A stretch of DNA of 50,163 nt from Actinomycetota bacterium. GTDB taxonomy: Bacteria; Actinomycetota; Acidimicrobiia; IMCC26256; PALSA-610. Below are positions 16,353-25,500 of the stretch, piece by piece (position 1 is the stretch's first letter; every line of letters starts with the position of its first letter). The stretch lies in the NCBI GenBank assembly GCA_003134555.1, contig PLBO01000149.1, positions 1 through 50,163 on the forward strand. Reading direction: 5' to 3'. Under the pieces are notes generated by a model, which was not told the DNA's origin, ran no database searches, and saw only the letters and a program-made list of their open reading frames with translations. The position numbers were made by a program, and so were the translations under genes.

Positions 16353-17342
16353 ATGAGTCGGATCGGACTGGTGCTCGGAGCAGGCGGGGCCGTCGGTCAC
16401 GCGTTCCACGCGGGCGTGTTGGCCGGCCTCGCCGAAGTGACGGGCTGGGACGGGCGCGACGCGGAAGTGATCGTCGGCACCTCGGCGGGGTCCGTGGTGG
16501 GCGCGCTGCTGCGCGCCGGCCTCTCGGGCCCCGATCTCGCGGCCCACTCGACCGAGGTCGCGATGTCGGAGGAGGGCCGGCGCATCACGGCCCGCGGCGA
16601 CGCGGCCCGAAACGACCAGCCACCGATCCCCACCCGTCCGCAACGACGGGCATTCCGCGGCGCTTCGGCGCCGAGTGCCCTGGTGCGCGCCGCGCTGCAA
16701 CCGTGGAATGCGCGCCCCGGCGCGCTCGCGGCCGCGGCATTGCCCGAAGGCCGCGTGCCCACCGAGCTCGTCGCGTCGGGTTTACGCCCGCTGTTCACCA
16801 AGTGGCCGGACCGGCCGTTGTGGATCGTCGCGGTCGACCTCGAACGCGGCCGGCGAGTGACGTTCGGCCGTGAGGGCGCGCCGACGTCGACCGATGTCGC
16901 TTCCGCAGTCGCGGCATCGTGCGCGATCCCGGCGTTCTTCGCCCCCGTCTCGATCGGCGGCGTCCGCTACGTCGACGGAGGCGTGCACTCGCCGACCAAC
17001 GCCGACCTCGTCTCGGGCCTGAACCTCGACCTCGTCGTGATCAGCTCACCGATGTCGGTCGCGCGCACGAACCCGCGCTTCGCACCCGATCAGCCCGCAC
17101 GCCGCCTGGCGCGGTTCCGATTGGTGCGCGAGGTCGCGCGCATCCGTCGTACCGGCATCCCGGCACTCACCTTCCAACCCACCGACGCCGACCTCGCGGT
17201 CATGGGCTTGAACGCGATGGACCCGGACCGCCGTGCCGACGTCACGCGCCGGGCACTCGAGTCGACCCGGCTGCGGCTCGCGCGCCCCGACGCGAGCGAG
17301 CGGGTGTCGATCCTCGCCTCTGCGCCTACTCCGCGATCTTGA
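16353..17342 (+). CDS. Patatin-like phospholipase
   Basis: 329 residues from the ATG at 16353 (gaggga SD). The N terminus GLVLGAGGAVGHAFHAGVL carries the glycine-rich oxyanion loop. GTSAG (42-46) gives nucleophile S44, and YVDGGVHSPTNAD gives the catalytic Asp (D208, DGG motif). These complete the Ser-Asp dyad of patatin/RssA-type lipid acyl hydrolases. It probably cleaves acyl esters at a membrane or at lipid inclusions. It diverges from the HbhA-like/XRE operon. Its 3' end overlaps the convergent WS/DGAT gene by 17 nt, so the two may be reciprocally expressed lipid-storage functions (inference). Confidence 0.9.
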   Translation: MSRIGLVLGAGGAVGHAFHAGVLAGLAEVTGWDGRDAEVIVGTSAGSVVGALLRAGLSGPDLAAHSTEVAMSEEGRRITARGDAARNDQPPIPTRPQRRAFRGASAPSALVRAALQPWNARPGALAAAALPEGRVPTELVASGLRPLFTKWPDRPLWIVAVDLERGRRVTFGREGAPTSTDVASAVAASCAIPAFFAPVSIGGVRYVDGGVHSPTNADLVSGLNLDLVVISSPMSVARTNPRFAPDQPARRLARFRLVREVARIRRTGIPALTFQPTDADLAVMGLNAMDPDRRADVTRRALESTRLRLARPDASERVSILASAPTPRS

Positions 17343-18702
17343 GCAGCTCGGTCATGCCGGCCTCGACGCCGGCGCACAACACCGCGATGTCGGGCGCAGT
17401 GTCGTAGTCGCCGGTTACGCCGTAGTTGAGCAAACCGTTGTACGAGAAGATCGCGACGCCCACGCGTACGTTGCTCGCGAGGGGGACGAAGGGGAACGCC
17501 TCGACCATCGGCCGGCCGCAGGCGAACAAGCGCCACTGCGGGCCCGGGACGTTCGTGGTCACGGTGTTCACGTTCCGCTGGGGTATCCGCATCGCAACCC
17601 GCGTGCCGAGCGCGAGCAGCATCGACGGTGCGAACCCCGAGAGTGACGTGAGCGCTTCGGCGGCGACGGCCTGCTTCGACTCCTTGAGCGCGTCCATCTG
17701 CGTACGAATGGCAGTGAGGCGCTCGACGGGCGAGGCCATACCGACGGGCAGCTCGGCGATCATGGCCGAAACGCGGTTGTTGTACGTGCCGCGTTCGCCG
17801 GGGGTGCGCACCGACACCGGTACGAGCGTGCGCACGACCCGGTTCTCGACGTCCTCGCCCCGCGCCAAGAGCAGATCGCGAAACCCGCGCGTGAGCACGG
17901 TGAGCACGACGTCGTTCACCGTGCCCCCGAGGGCGCGCCGTACGGTCTTCACGTCGGCCAGCGTGGTGCGCGCCCAGTCCCAGCGGCGGTGCGGACCAAT
18001 GGGGCCGTTGATCGACGACACCGGAGTCCGCCGCACGACTCCGGCCCACGCGCGCAGCCCGCGCGCCACCTCGGTGAGCTGAGTGACCACCTGGCGCGGC
18101 GCACGCGTGACCGAGCGCGCGGCGCGGAGTTGCTCGTAGGGACTCGCGACGAGGGCACCGAGGGCATCGACGACGAGGCGCACGTCGGTCGGCTCGGACT
18201 CGGCGTGCCAGTCGTCGGCCAACGGCTGCGCCGGCTCGGGCTCCGAATCGAGCACGACGGTGAGCAGGTCGGTCCCGGACACGCCGTCGACCATGCAGTG
18301 GTGCACCTTCGACACGAGCGCCCAGTGGCCGTGGTCGAGACCGTCGACCATCCACATCTCCCACAGGGGCTTGTTGCGGTCGAGTTGCTGCGACATCACC
18401 CGCCCGACGAGATTGCGCAGCTCCTGGTCGCCGCGGGGAGCCGCCAATGCGGTGTGACGAAGGTGATACCCGAGGTTGAAATGCGGATCGTCGACCCACA
18501 ACGGCCGGCCGAGCTGAAGCGGAACGAATCGCACCTTCTGGCGATACCGAGGGACCGCGGGCAGCTTGCCTGCGACCATCGCCTCGAATTCCTCGTACGC
18601 GGGCACCGGACCCTCGAAGATCGCCACCGATCCGATGTGCATGTGGCTCACGGCGTTCTCGACGTGCAGGAACGACGCGTCGAGCGGGCTCATCCGATCC
18701 AT
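17326..18702 (-). CDS. WS/DGAT-family O-acyltransferase
   Basis: 458 residues, typical family length. MSPLDASFLHVENAVSHMHI at the N terminus and HHCMVDG at 134-140 (HHxxxDG catalytic motif) identify a wax ester synthase/diacylglycerol acyltransferase, which moves a fatty acyl group from CoA to a fatty alcohol or diacylglycerol. The C-terminal DUF1298-type half includes NNRVSAMIAELPVG and NVNTVTTNVPGPQWRLFACG. The start ATG overlaps the cyclase stop (TGATG) with GGAG 5 nt upstream, so it is translationally coupled to a nucleotide cyclase, an unusual partner. The product would be storage lipid or an envelope lipid. Confidence 0.92.
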   Translation of the reverse strand: MDRMSPLDASFLHVENAVSHMHIGSVAIFEGPVPAYEEFEAMVAGKLPAVPRYRQKVRFVPLQLGRPLWVDDPHFNLGYHLRHTALAAPRGDQELRNLVGRVMSQQLDRNKPLWEMWMVDGLDHGHWALVSKVHHCMVDGVSGTDLLTVVLDSEPEPAQPLADDWHAESEPTDVRLVVDALGALVASPYEQLRAARSVTRAPRQVVTQLTEVARGLRAWAGVVRRTPVSSINGPIGPHRRWDWARTTLADVKTVRRALGGTVNDVVLTVLTRGFRDLLLARGEDVENRVVRTLVPVSVRTPGERGTYNNRVSAMIAELPVGMASPVERLTAIRTQMDALKESKQAVAAEALTSLSGFAPSMLLALGTRVAMRIPQRNVNTVTTNVPGPQWRLFACGRPMVEAFPFVPLASNVRVGVAIFSYNGLLNYGVTGDYDTAPDIAVLCAGVEAGMTELLKIAE

Positions 18703-21700
18703 CACAGCTCCAATCCACGGTCGACGACGCCGAGCGTTCGGAAGACACCGAGAGCTTCGGCTCGCAGCGCGGGTGAGGCGACGCCGCGCGCGTCGTCGAT
18801 GTCGGCTCGGGCGAGCAGCGCCTCCGCGATCTCCCCCGGTGCCCGTGCCGCGCGAGCGAGACCCAGCGCGTGCTCGATCGCGGCGCGCGCGCCCTCGACG
18901 TCGCCCAGCGCGAGCAAGCACCTTGCACGGACGCGGTGCAGCGCGCTACGGAGGTTTGGATCCTGGTCGGCGTCGCCGATCTCGGCCAGCACCGATTCGA
19001 TGACGGTCAGCGCATCCCCAGGTTGGTCGCGCGCCAGGAAACACTCGGCGCGCCGCACCTGCGCGTCGAGCACGAAACTCGGCGCAGTGATCGCACGGAA
19101 CATCACCAGCGACTCGTCGAGGAGTGGGAGCGCGGCTTCGATGTTTCCGGCGCGAGCTTCGGTTCGGCCGAGATACAACGTCGTCGCCGCGATGAGGATC
19201 TCGAATTGGGCCGCGATCGACGAACGCCGGGCCTCGAGCAGGACCTTGCGCGCCTCGTCGAGCCGGCCCTGATCGCACAGCACCTCGCCGAGATTGCACA
19301 TCGCGAGCGCGGCGCTGCCGACATCACCGGCCTGCTCGGCGACCTCCCGCGATCTCTCGTTGAGCCTCGCGGCATCGTCCCACTGGCCGGCTTGGTGAGC
19401 CGCGAGCGCCAGATTGCTCAGCACGCTCGTCTGGCCGACGAGATCGCCGAGCTCTTCGTAGATCGTCAAGGCCGCGCCCGGTACGTCGGACGACTCGGCC
19501 GCCGGATACGAGATCAGCGCGAGGTCGATGAGGTCGAGCGCGTGCGCCAGACCGCGTCGATCATCGATGCGGCGAGCGTCGTCGGCCGCCCGCCGAGCCC
19601 ACTCGACCGCCTGGGCATAGAGCCCCTGCCGATAACGGACGGCGCTGAAGACGATCGCGATCTCGACCAGGTTCTGGTCCTGGGCGCCGGTGTCGTTGCT
19701 GCGCTGCGCGGCGCGCAAAGCCCGTCCCAGCCATCGGAGCGCCTCGGTATAGCGGCTCCTCCGTTCGCGCAGCCGTCCGTGCTTGCGCAGCAGCCGAACC
19801 ACCGTGATCGGATCCGTCGTGTGCCGGCGCGCCCGCGAGTAGGCGACGTCGGCGTCGACGTAGCGGCTGAGGAGCTCCAGGGTGTCACCGAGCGCTTCTG
19901 CGACACGCGCGATCTCGTTGTCGTCGACCACCGTGGCATTGCCGTTGCGCAGTGCGCGCTGAAAGAACTCGGCGGCTTCGACGTTCGCGTACTTGGCCGT
20001 CGCGTCCTCGCCGGCAAGCACGGAGTAGCGCCACGCTCGTTCACCGTCGCCGCTGACGTCGAAGTGCAGCGAGAGCAGGCCGGCGACGGCACGCGGATCG
20101 GTCGCGCGCCGCTCGATGACGAGACCGACCGCCTCGTGCACCTGCATTCGCCGGCGGTACGAGAGCCCTTCGTACGCCACGGCACGGAACAGCGCGTGGC
20201 GGAAGCGCAGTGAGTCGTCGTCGTCGGGCACGAGGAAGGGATCGAGTGGATCCCAGCGGACTATTGCTCGCACGCTCTCGTCGTCGGTCGCCTCCGCGAG
20301 GACGATCGTGTCGACCCGGGCACCGAGCACCGAGGCGTCGCGCAGCAGAAGACGGTCGCGCGGCGCCAAGGTGTCGATGCGCGACGTGAGCAGTTGCTCG
20401 ATCGAGTCCGGCAGCGAGTCGGTAGAGCCCTTCGCCGTAGCGGCCGCGACGAGCTCGATGACGAACAAAGGATTTCCGCCGGCGCGATCGGCGAGTCGTT
20501 GGATGTCGTGCAGGGCGAGACCGCGGCTCTCGTCGGCCAGCGCGATCGCGAGCTCGCCGGCCGCCTCGGCCGCGAGTGGTTCGAGCGCGAGCTGCAGCGC
20601 GCCGGCCGCGGGAGGCATCACCGGCGGCCCCGGCCGGCGCGTGCACACGACCAGCCAGCGGCTGCGCCGTTCGGTGCCCACGAGCTCCGCGAGCAGCGAA
20701 TGTGACGCGTCGTCGAGCCAGTGCGCGTCCTCCACGAGCAGGAAGCCCGTCGGCGGCATCACGGAGCCGAGCAGATCCAGCAGCGCCCGTTCCAACTGCG
20801 CGCGCCTGAACTCCGGCGCGATGCGGTCGGCTTCCGGCGTCGGGGGAACCGTCGCGTCGAACGGGATCGCGAGCAGCGGCAACCACTGCGTCAGGTGGGG
20901 TGCGACCTCTTGCGCCCACGCGGAGAGGCGTACACCCGCTTCGATCGAGTCGGCGTCGGCAGGAATACCGCTCAGCGTCCGCAGCACTGATCGGACCGCG
21001 AGATACGGCGTCGCCCGTAGGTATTGGCCGCACGTGATCGTCAACGAGGCCGGCGGTTGTGCGCGGCGCCGGAACTCGTCGACGAGGCGACTCTTTCCCA
21101 TGCCCGGCTCGCCGACGATCTCGATGACGTAACCCTCGCCGCGCGCCGCCGCGTGGAGCCCTTCCTCGAGTGCTGCGAGCTCGGCCGTCCGGCCCACGAA
21201 CGGCGCACCTTCGATCTCGTCGACCGCGCGGGTCGCACGGACGAGCGCACCGAGCTTCGAGGCCTCGATGGGTTGCGACTTGCCCTTGACGAAGAACGGC
21301 TCGAGCGGCTCGGTCTCGAACCGGCTCACCGCGCGTTCGAGCACATAGCGACTTGCGACGATCTGGCCTGCTTCCGGCTTTTGCATGAGCCGCGCCGCGA
21401 GGTTCACGGCATCGCCCATGACCGTGAACGTCCGCCGCGTGTCCGAACCGAGGTCGCCGACGTAGACGGGGCCGCGATTCACGCCGACACGAACCTCGAG
21501 GGGCGGCTTCCGATCGATGAAGGCGCGCAACGAGTGCAGCATGTCGTCCTCGTCGCGCCCCGACGACGACGGTGCGCCGGCCGTGAGAATGAACTTGCCG
21601 CCGTCGGGATAGACGTCGGTGGCCAATTGGTGCACGCCGTGCAATGCAATGGCTTCGGTGAGGAGCGCGGCGGTCTCGCCCAGCCGGGCCGCGAGCTCTT

Positions 21701-22502
21701 CGGGTCCATTTCGTTCGATGATCGCGTCGGTGTGCGAGAACTTCACGAAGGCGATGGTCGCGCGGCGGTGCTCGCCCCTGACTCCCGCCGAGATCTGCTC
21801 CTGATGCGCCCGCGGTACGAATTCCCGGAGATCGAGGTCGGTGATCGGCTCGGTGAGATCGATCGGCTCGGTGAGATCGAGCACGCGCCGCCGCAAGATG
21901 TGCCCTTCGGGGCGCTGGTCGCCGAGCCACGCGCGGTCGACCGAGCGCGCCGCGGCATGGCTCAGCAGGATCTCACCGGCATTGGCGGCGGCCTCGCACT
22001 CGACGGTCGCGGTCGCGCCCGGCCCGGTGACGATCAGCTCGCGATGGTCGCCGTCGACGAGGAACAGCGTGAACTCGCCGGAGTGGATGCCCTGCGACAT
22101 CCGGAGCTTCACCCGGCCGGCGCGCGCGCTCACGAGCGGCTCGGCGATCCCAGTGCGCATGCCGACCGCCGCCGCGCACGCGCGGGCGGCGTTGTCGGTG
22201 CCGGTGAAGAGGATCAGGAGCGCGTCACCGCCGAACTTCAGAACGTCGCCACCGAACGCGGTCGCGGTCGCGATCATGTCTTCGAAACAAAGGTTGAGCA
22301 GATCGGTCAGTTCCTCGGCACCCGCGCGACCGATCGCCGCGAGGCGTTCCGACAGGGCGGTGAATCCCGAGATGTCGGCGGAGAGCAGCGAACCCTCGAC
22401 GACCCGGACGCGCTCGGAAGCGTGGTTCCGGGCCCAATCGGCGACCAGGCGCGGGACGTACGGCGCAAGTGACGTTGCAAGCGCTTCGCCGGGCGAGCTC
22501 AT
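18702..22502 (-). CDS. Soluble-adenylyl-cyclase-like protein: two cyclase domains, AAA-type ATPase, TPR-like C terminus
   Basis: 1266 residues, cytoplasmic. Residues ~35-200 form a class III cyclase homology domain with both metal-site aspartates (D43 in SADISGFTALSER, D93 in LKFGGDALLILF). A second domain (~245-415) keeps RVGVNRGPVYVGDLGSDTRR and MGDAVNLAARL but has FVKFSHTD where the first metal Asp would be. This suggests one catalytic and one regulatory/ATP-binding half, as in mammalian soluble adenylyl cyclase. A P-loop follows (GEPGMGKS, about 462-469) with Walker B-like LLVEDAHWLDD near 585, then a helical TPR-like region from about 800 to the end. The start lies 4 nt after the giant surface protein's stop. 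It likely makes cAMP or cGMP in response to an unknown cue. Confidence 0.9.
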   Translation of the reverse strand: MSSPGEALATSLAPYVPRLVADWARNHASERVRVVEGSLLSADISGFTALSERLAAIGRAGAEELTDLLNLCFEDMIATATAFGGDVLKFGGDALLILFTGTDNAARACAAAVGMRTGIAEPLVSARAGRVKLRMSQGIHSGEFTLFLVDGDHRELIVTGPGATATVECEAAANAGEILLSHAAARSVDRAWLGDQRPEGHILRRRVLDLTEPIDLTEPITDLDLREFVPRAHQEQISAGVRGEHRRATIAFVKFSHTDAIIERNGPEELAARLGETAALLTEAIALHGVHQLATDVYPDGGKFILTAGAPSSSGRDEDDMLHSLRAFIDRKPPLEVRVGVNRGPVYVGDLGSDTRRTFTVMGDAVNLAARLMQKPEAGQIVASRYVLERAVSRFETEPLEPFFVKGKSQPIEASKLGALVRATRAVDEIEGAPFVGRTAELAALEEGLHAAARGEGYVIEIVGEPGMGKSRLVDEFRRRAQPPASLTITCGQYLRATPYLAVRSVLRTLSGIPADADSIEAGVRLSAWAQEVAPHLTQWLPLLAIPFDATVPPTPEADRIAPEFRRAQLERALLDLLGSVMPPTGFLLVEDAHWLDDASHSLLAELVGTERRSRWLVVCTRRPGPPVMPPAAGALQLALEPLAAEAAGELAIALADESRGLALHDIQRLADRAGGNPLFVIELVAAATAKGSTDSLPDSIEQLLTSRIDTLAPRDRLLLRDASVLGARVDTIVLAEATDDESVRAIVRWDPLDPFLVPDDDDSLRFRHALFRAVAYEGLSYRRRMQVHEAVGLVIERRATDPRAVAGLLSLHFDVSGDGERAWRYSVLAGEDATAKYANVEAAEFFQRALRNGNATVVDDNEIARVAEALGDTLELLSRYVDADVAYSRARRHTTDPITVVRLLRKHGRLRERRSRYTEALRWLGRALRAAQRSNDTGAQDQNLVEIAIVFSAVRYRQGLYAQAVEWARRAADDARRIDDRRGLAHALDLIDLALISYPAAESSDVPGAALTIYEELGDLVGQTSVLSNLALAAHQAGQWDDAARLNERSREVAEQAGDVGSAALAMCNLGEVLCDQGRLDEARKVLLEARRSSIAAQFEILIAATTLYLGRTEARAGNIEAALPLLDESLVMFRAITAPSFVLDAQVRRAECFLARDQPGDALTVIESVLAEIGDADQDPNLRSALHRVRARCLLALGDVEGARAAIEHALGLARAARAPGEIAEALLARADIDDARGVASPALRAEALGVFRTLGVVDRGLEL
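21843..21878 (-). repeat. Perfect 18-nt tandem duplication in the cyclase gene
   Basis: Two adjacent identical 18-nt copies (21843-21860 and 21861-21878) encode DLTEPI DLTEPI in the linker between the two cyclase domains. The duplication is in frame. It could vary in copy number and change linker length. Confidence 0.85.
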
Positions 22503-22506
22503 GGGG

Positions 22507-25500
22507 CTATTTCAGCAGGAAATAGGCGCGGTAGAGCTTGTTGAGGTACGCGGCGTCGGTAGCGCTGCCCACAGGCGTGGCGGGATCGCTCGTGACTCGG
22601 AAGTTGAGCCAGTTCTTGTTCGGCGTCTTCAGGAACCGGCTGTCGGTCTTCAGGTTGTATTGATAGACCTTCGACGAGGCCGTGAAGCTGAAGTTGTTCC
22701 CCGTGCTACCGGCCTGGTTCGGCGACAACAGCGCACCGTTGTTGTCGGCGGCGACAGCAGTCAAGGTGATCGACGCCGACGAGAGGATGGTTCCCGCCGC
22801 GTTGCAGAGCTGGATCTTCATCGGGAACGCGGAGCCGATGTTCGACGGCTTCGTCGGGTCGTACTGCAGGCACAGGTTGTAGACCACGCGGTACTGGTAG
22901 GTCTTGCTCGACGTGTTGCCGGCAACGTCGGTGCTCTGCACGGAGAAGCTGTGCATTCCCAACGTGTTCGTGTCGAGCTGCGCGAGCGACGCCTTCGCCG
23001 TCGGGCCGTCGGAGCCGCTGCAGCCGCCCAGCCCGGTCACGAGACCCGACATCGGGTCGCTGCACGAATAGGTAACCCGCACCGGAGACTGGTTCAGCAG
23101 GTAGACGGGGATCGGAGCACCGGTCGCGGGATCGTTTGCCTGCGGCCCCACCGGCGCGGTGGTGTTCGTTCCCGGGATCGCGAGGTTGATCACCGGCGGG
23201 GTCTTGTCGAGCTTCACGACGCGCGTCTTGGCGACGGGTTCGACATTGCCCGCGACGTCGGTCGAATGGAACGTGAACGTCGTGATGCCCTCGGTGGAGA
23301 GCGTGTACGTCGCCGCGGTTCCGCTGACGTCCGTCGTGCTGACGATCGCGCCGCCCTTCACCGCGTCTTTGGCCGCGGAGTACGTCACGGTCGCAACGCC
23401 CGAGCCGGTCGTTCCGTCGGCCAACAACGGGTCGGTGCCGGTGAACGTCACCGCAGTGTTCGCCCTCTCCCATCCGGCTGCGTTCTCGGCCGGGACGACC
23501 GATGCCGCGGTCGACGGTGGCGTCAGGTCGACGTTGACGTTCACCGTGGTCTGCCCGGAGGAGTTGCCGGCATCGTCGAACGCCGTGGCCGAGATGACGT
23601 TGTGCCCCTCGCTCAGGAGACTCGAGTCGACGACGGCCTGGAGCGACGAGGCACCTGGTGTGATGTCAGTCGCGACCTGCACCGGCGTTCCCAGCGCGGG
23701 TGGTGTCGCCGGCGACTGGCCGTTGACCGTGTACACGATCCGGGTCGCGCCGGAGCTCGGGGCCGCATCGCTTGCCGTAATCGTCACCGCCGGCACGGAC
23801 TTGTGCCAGTGGGCCGGATTCGCGATCGGGCTCGCGGCGAAGCCCAGCGTGGGCGCATGAGAGTCGACTCCGACGGCGAAGTCGGTCGCCGGGAGCGCGG
23901 TGTTGCCGGCGCGGTCGGTCGCGCTCACGTTGAAGGTGGTGACCCCGTCGTTGGTGATGTTCTCGGAGACAGGGGGGCTGCCGACCGCCGGCTGCGGGAC
24001 CGTCTTCGATGCGATCGTCGTCGCACCGCGCGCCGAATAGGTGATCGTCGCGACGCCCGAACCGAACTGACCGGGGTCGTTGGGGACGATGCTCGTCTTG
24101 TGCGGCGAGTCGTTGTACCAGCCGCCGTCGCTCGGCGCGGCGGAAGTGGGCGCGCCGATCAGCGGCGAGGGCGCGCGCTTGTCGATCAGCACCTCGGCGC
24201 GTGATTGTTGCTGACCCGACTGGAACGCGACGATCGTGTGCACGCCCTCATTGAGATCGGTGAACGTCGGGAGGGTCACCGGTCCGATCAGCGGCGCGGT
24301 GATCGTCTTGCCGCCGTCGATGCTGTAGGAGATCTTGCGCAGTTGAGTCACTGCCGGCGGCGTGATCTTCACCGACACGTTCGACGTGAACCAGCCGTTG
24401 TTCCCCTGTGCACCGGTGAACGTGAAACGGAGCGGCCCGGTCGGCGCGAGGTTCTCGGCGTTGAAGTAGGCGCCCTTGCTGGCCGACACGCCGACGTTGC
24501 CCGCGGAATCGGCAGCCTGCACGTAGTAGTCGACGAGGCTGTTGGGTGCGGGCAACGACGCAAACTGGCCGACCCATGTACCCGGAGCGTCGGTAAGAGA
24601 CAACGACGGGTGGAGCTCGATCGGGAACCACGTGCCCGCGCCCGCGCCCGATTGGCTGACGAGCGCGAACACGCGCTTGACGTTGCCTACCGGATCGGTC
24701 GCGCCCGTGTCCTGCACCTGCGCGGTGATCGTGACGGTGTTGTTGAACACCTGCGTGCCCGACGTGAGGATGGTCGGCGGCACGCTGTCGGAGCCTTCCG
24801 GCCCGTAGTACACGTGCGCGCGGAAGTGCGTGAACAAGCGCTCGGTGCCACGCCCGGGCTCGGCCAGGCCCGGAGTCGGACGGAACTGCGCGGGGACCAC
24901 GTTGACGTGCTGCGTCAATCCGTTGTCGTGACCGTATGTCGTCAGTGATTGCAGTCCGGCCGGGAACGACGCGTCGCCGACGGGTTGGGCGTGCTCGTTC
25001 TGCGACTGATCTGTCGCGGGTCGGGAGTAGTCGGGCAAGAAGCCGACGGTGTCCTGCGAATGCAGCTCCGTGATGATGGTGCCCTTCGCCACCTCGCCCG
25101 CGAGATTGGTCGGATCGGTCGCCGCCGGCGAGACGTCGAACTCGTAACGGGGCTGAATGGGTCGCTGCGATGCGACGAGCGTCTGGCCGTTGACCTCGTA
25201 GTGGCCGGCAGGCGACGGCGCACCGGGATTCGTCACGAAGTGCAACGGGTCGACGCCGGCGCTGCCGACCCCGTTCGGGTCGAAGTCGCGGCTGAAGTCG
25301 CTCGAGCGCAGACCGGCGATCTGACCGTCGACCGCCGAACCCGACGTGCTCGGCAGGACCACCGGTCCGGAGCTGGGCGCCCCGAGCGACCACTGCGGCA
25401 GACCGTAGAACGTCGATTCCTCCATCACCTTTTCGTCGTAGGGGCTGACGACCGCGAGGGCCGCGCGGTACCGCTGCTTCGCGACCCTTAGCGCCTCGCC

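Noticed and set aside
21024-22472. Long plus-strand open frame over the cyclase gene
   Set aside because: Arg/Gly-rich shadow without RBS or homology, while the minus strand has clear cyclase motifs.
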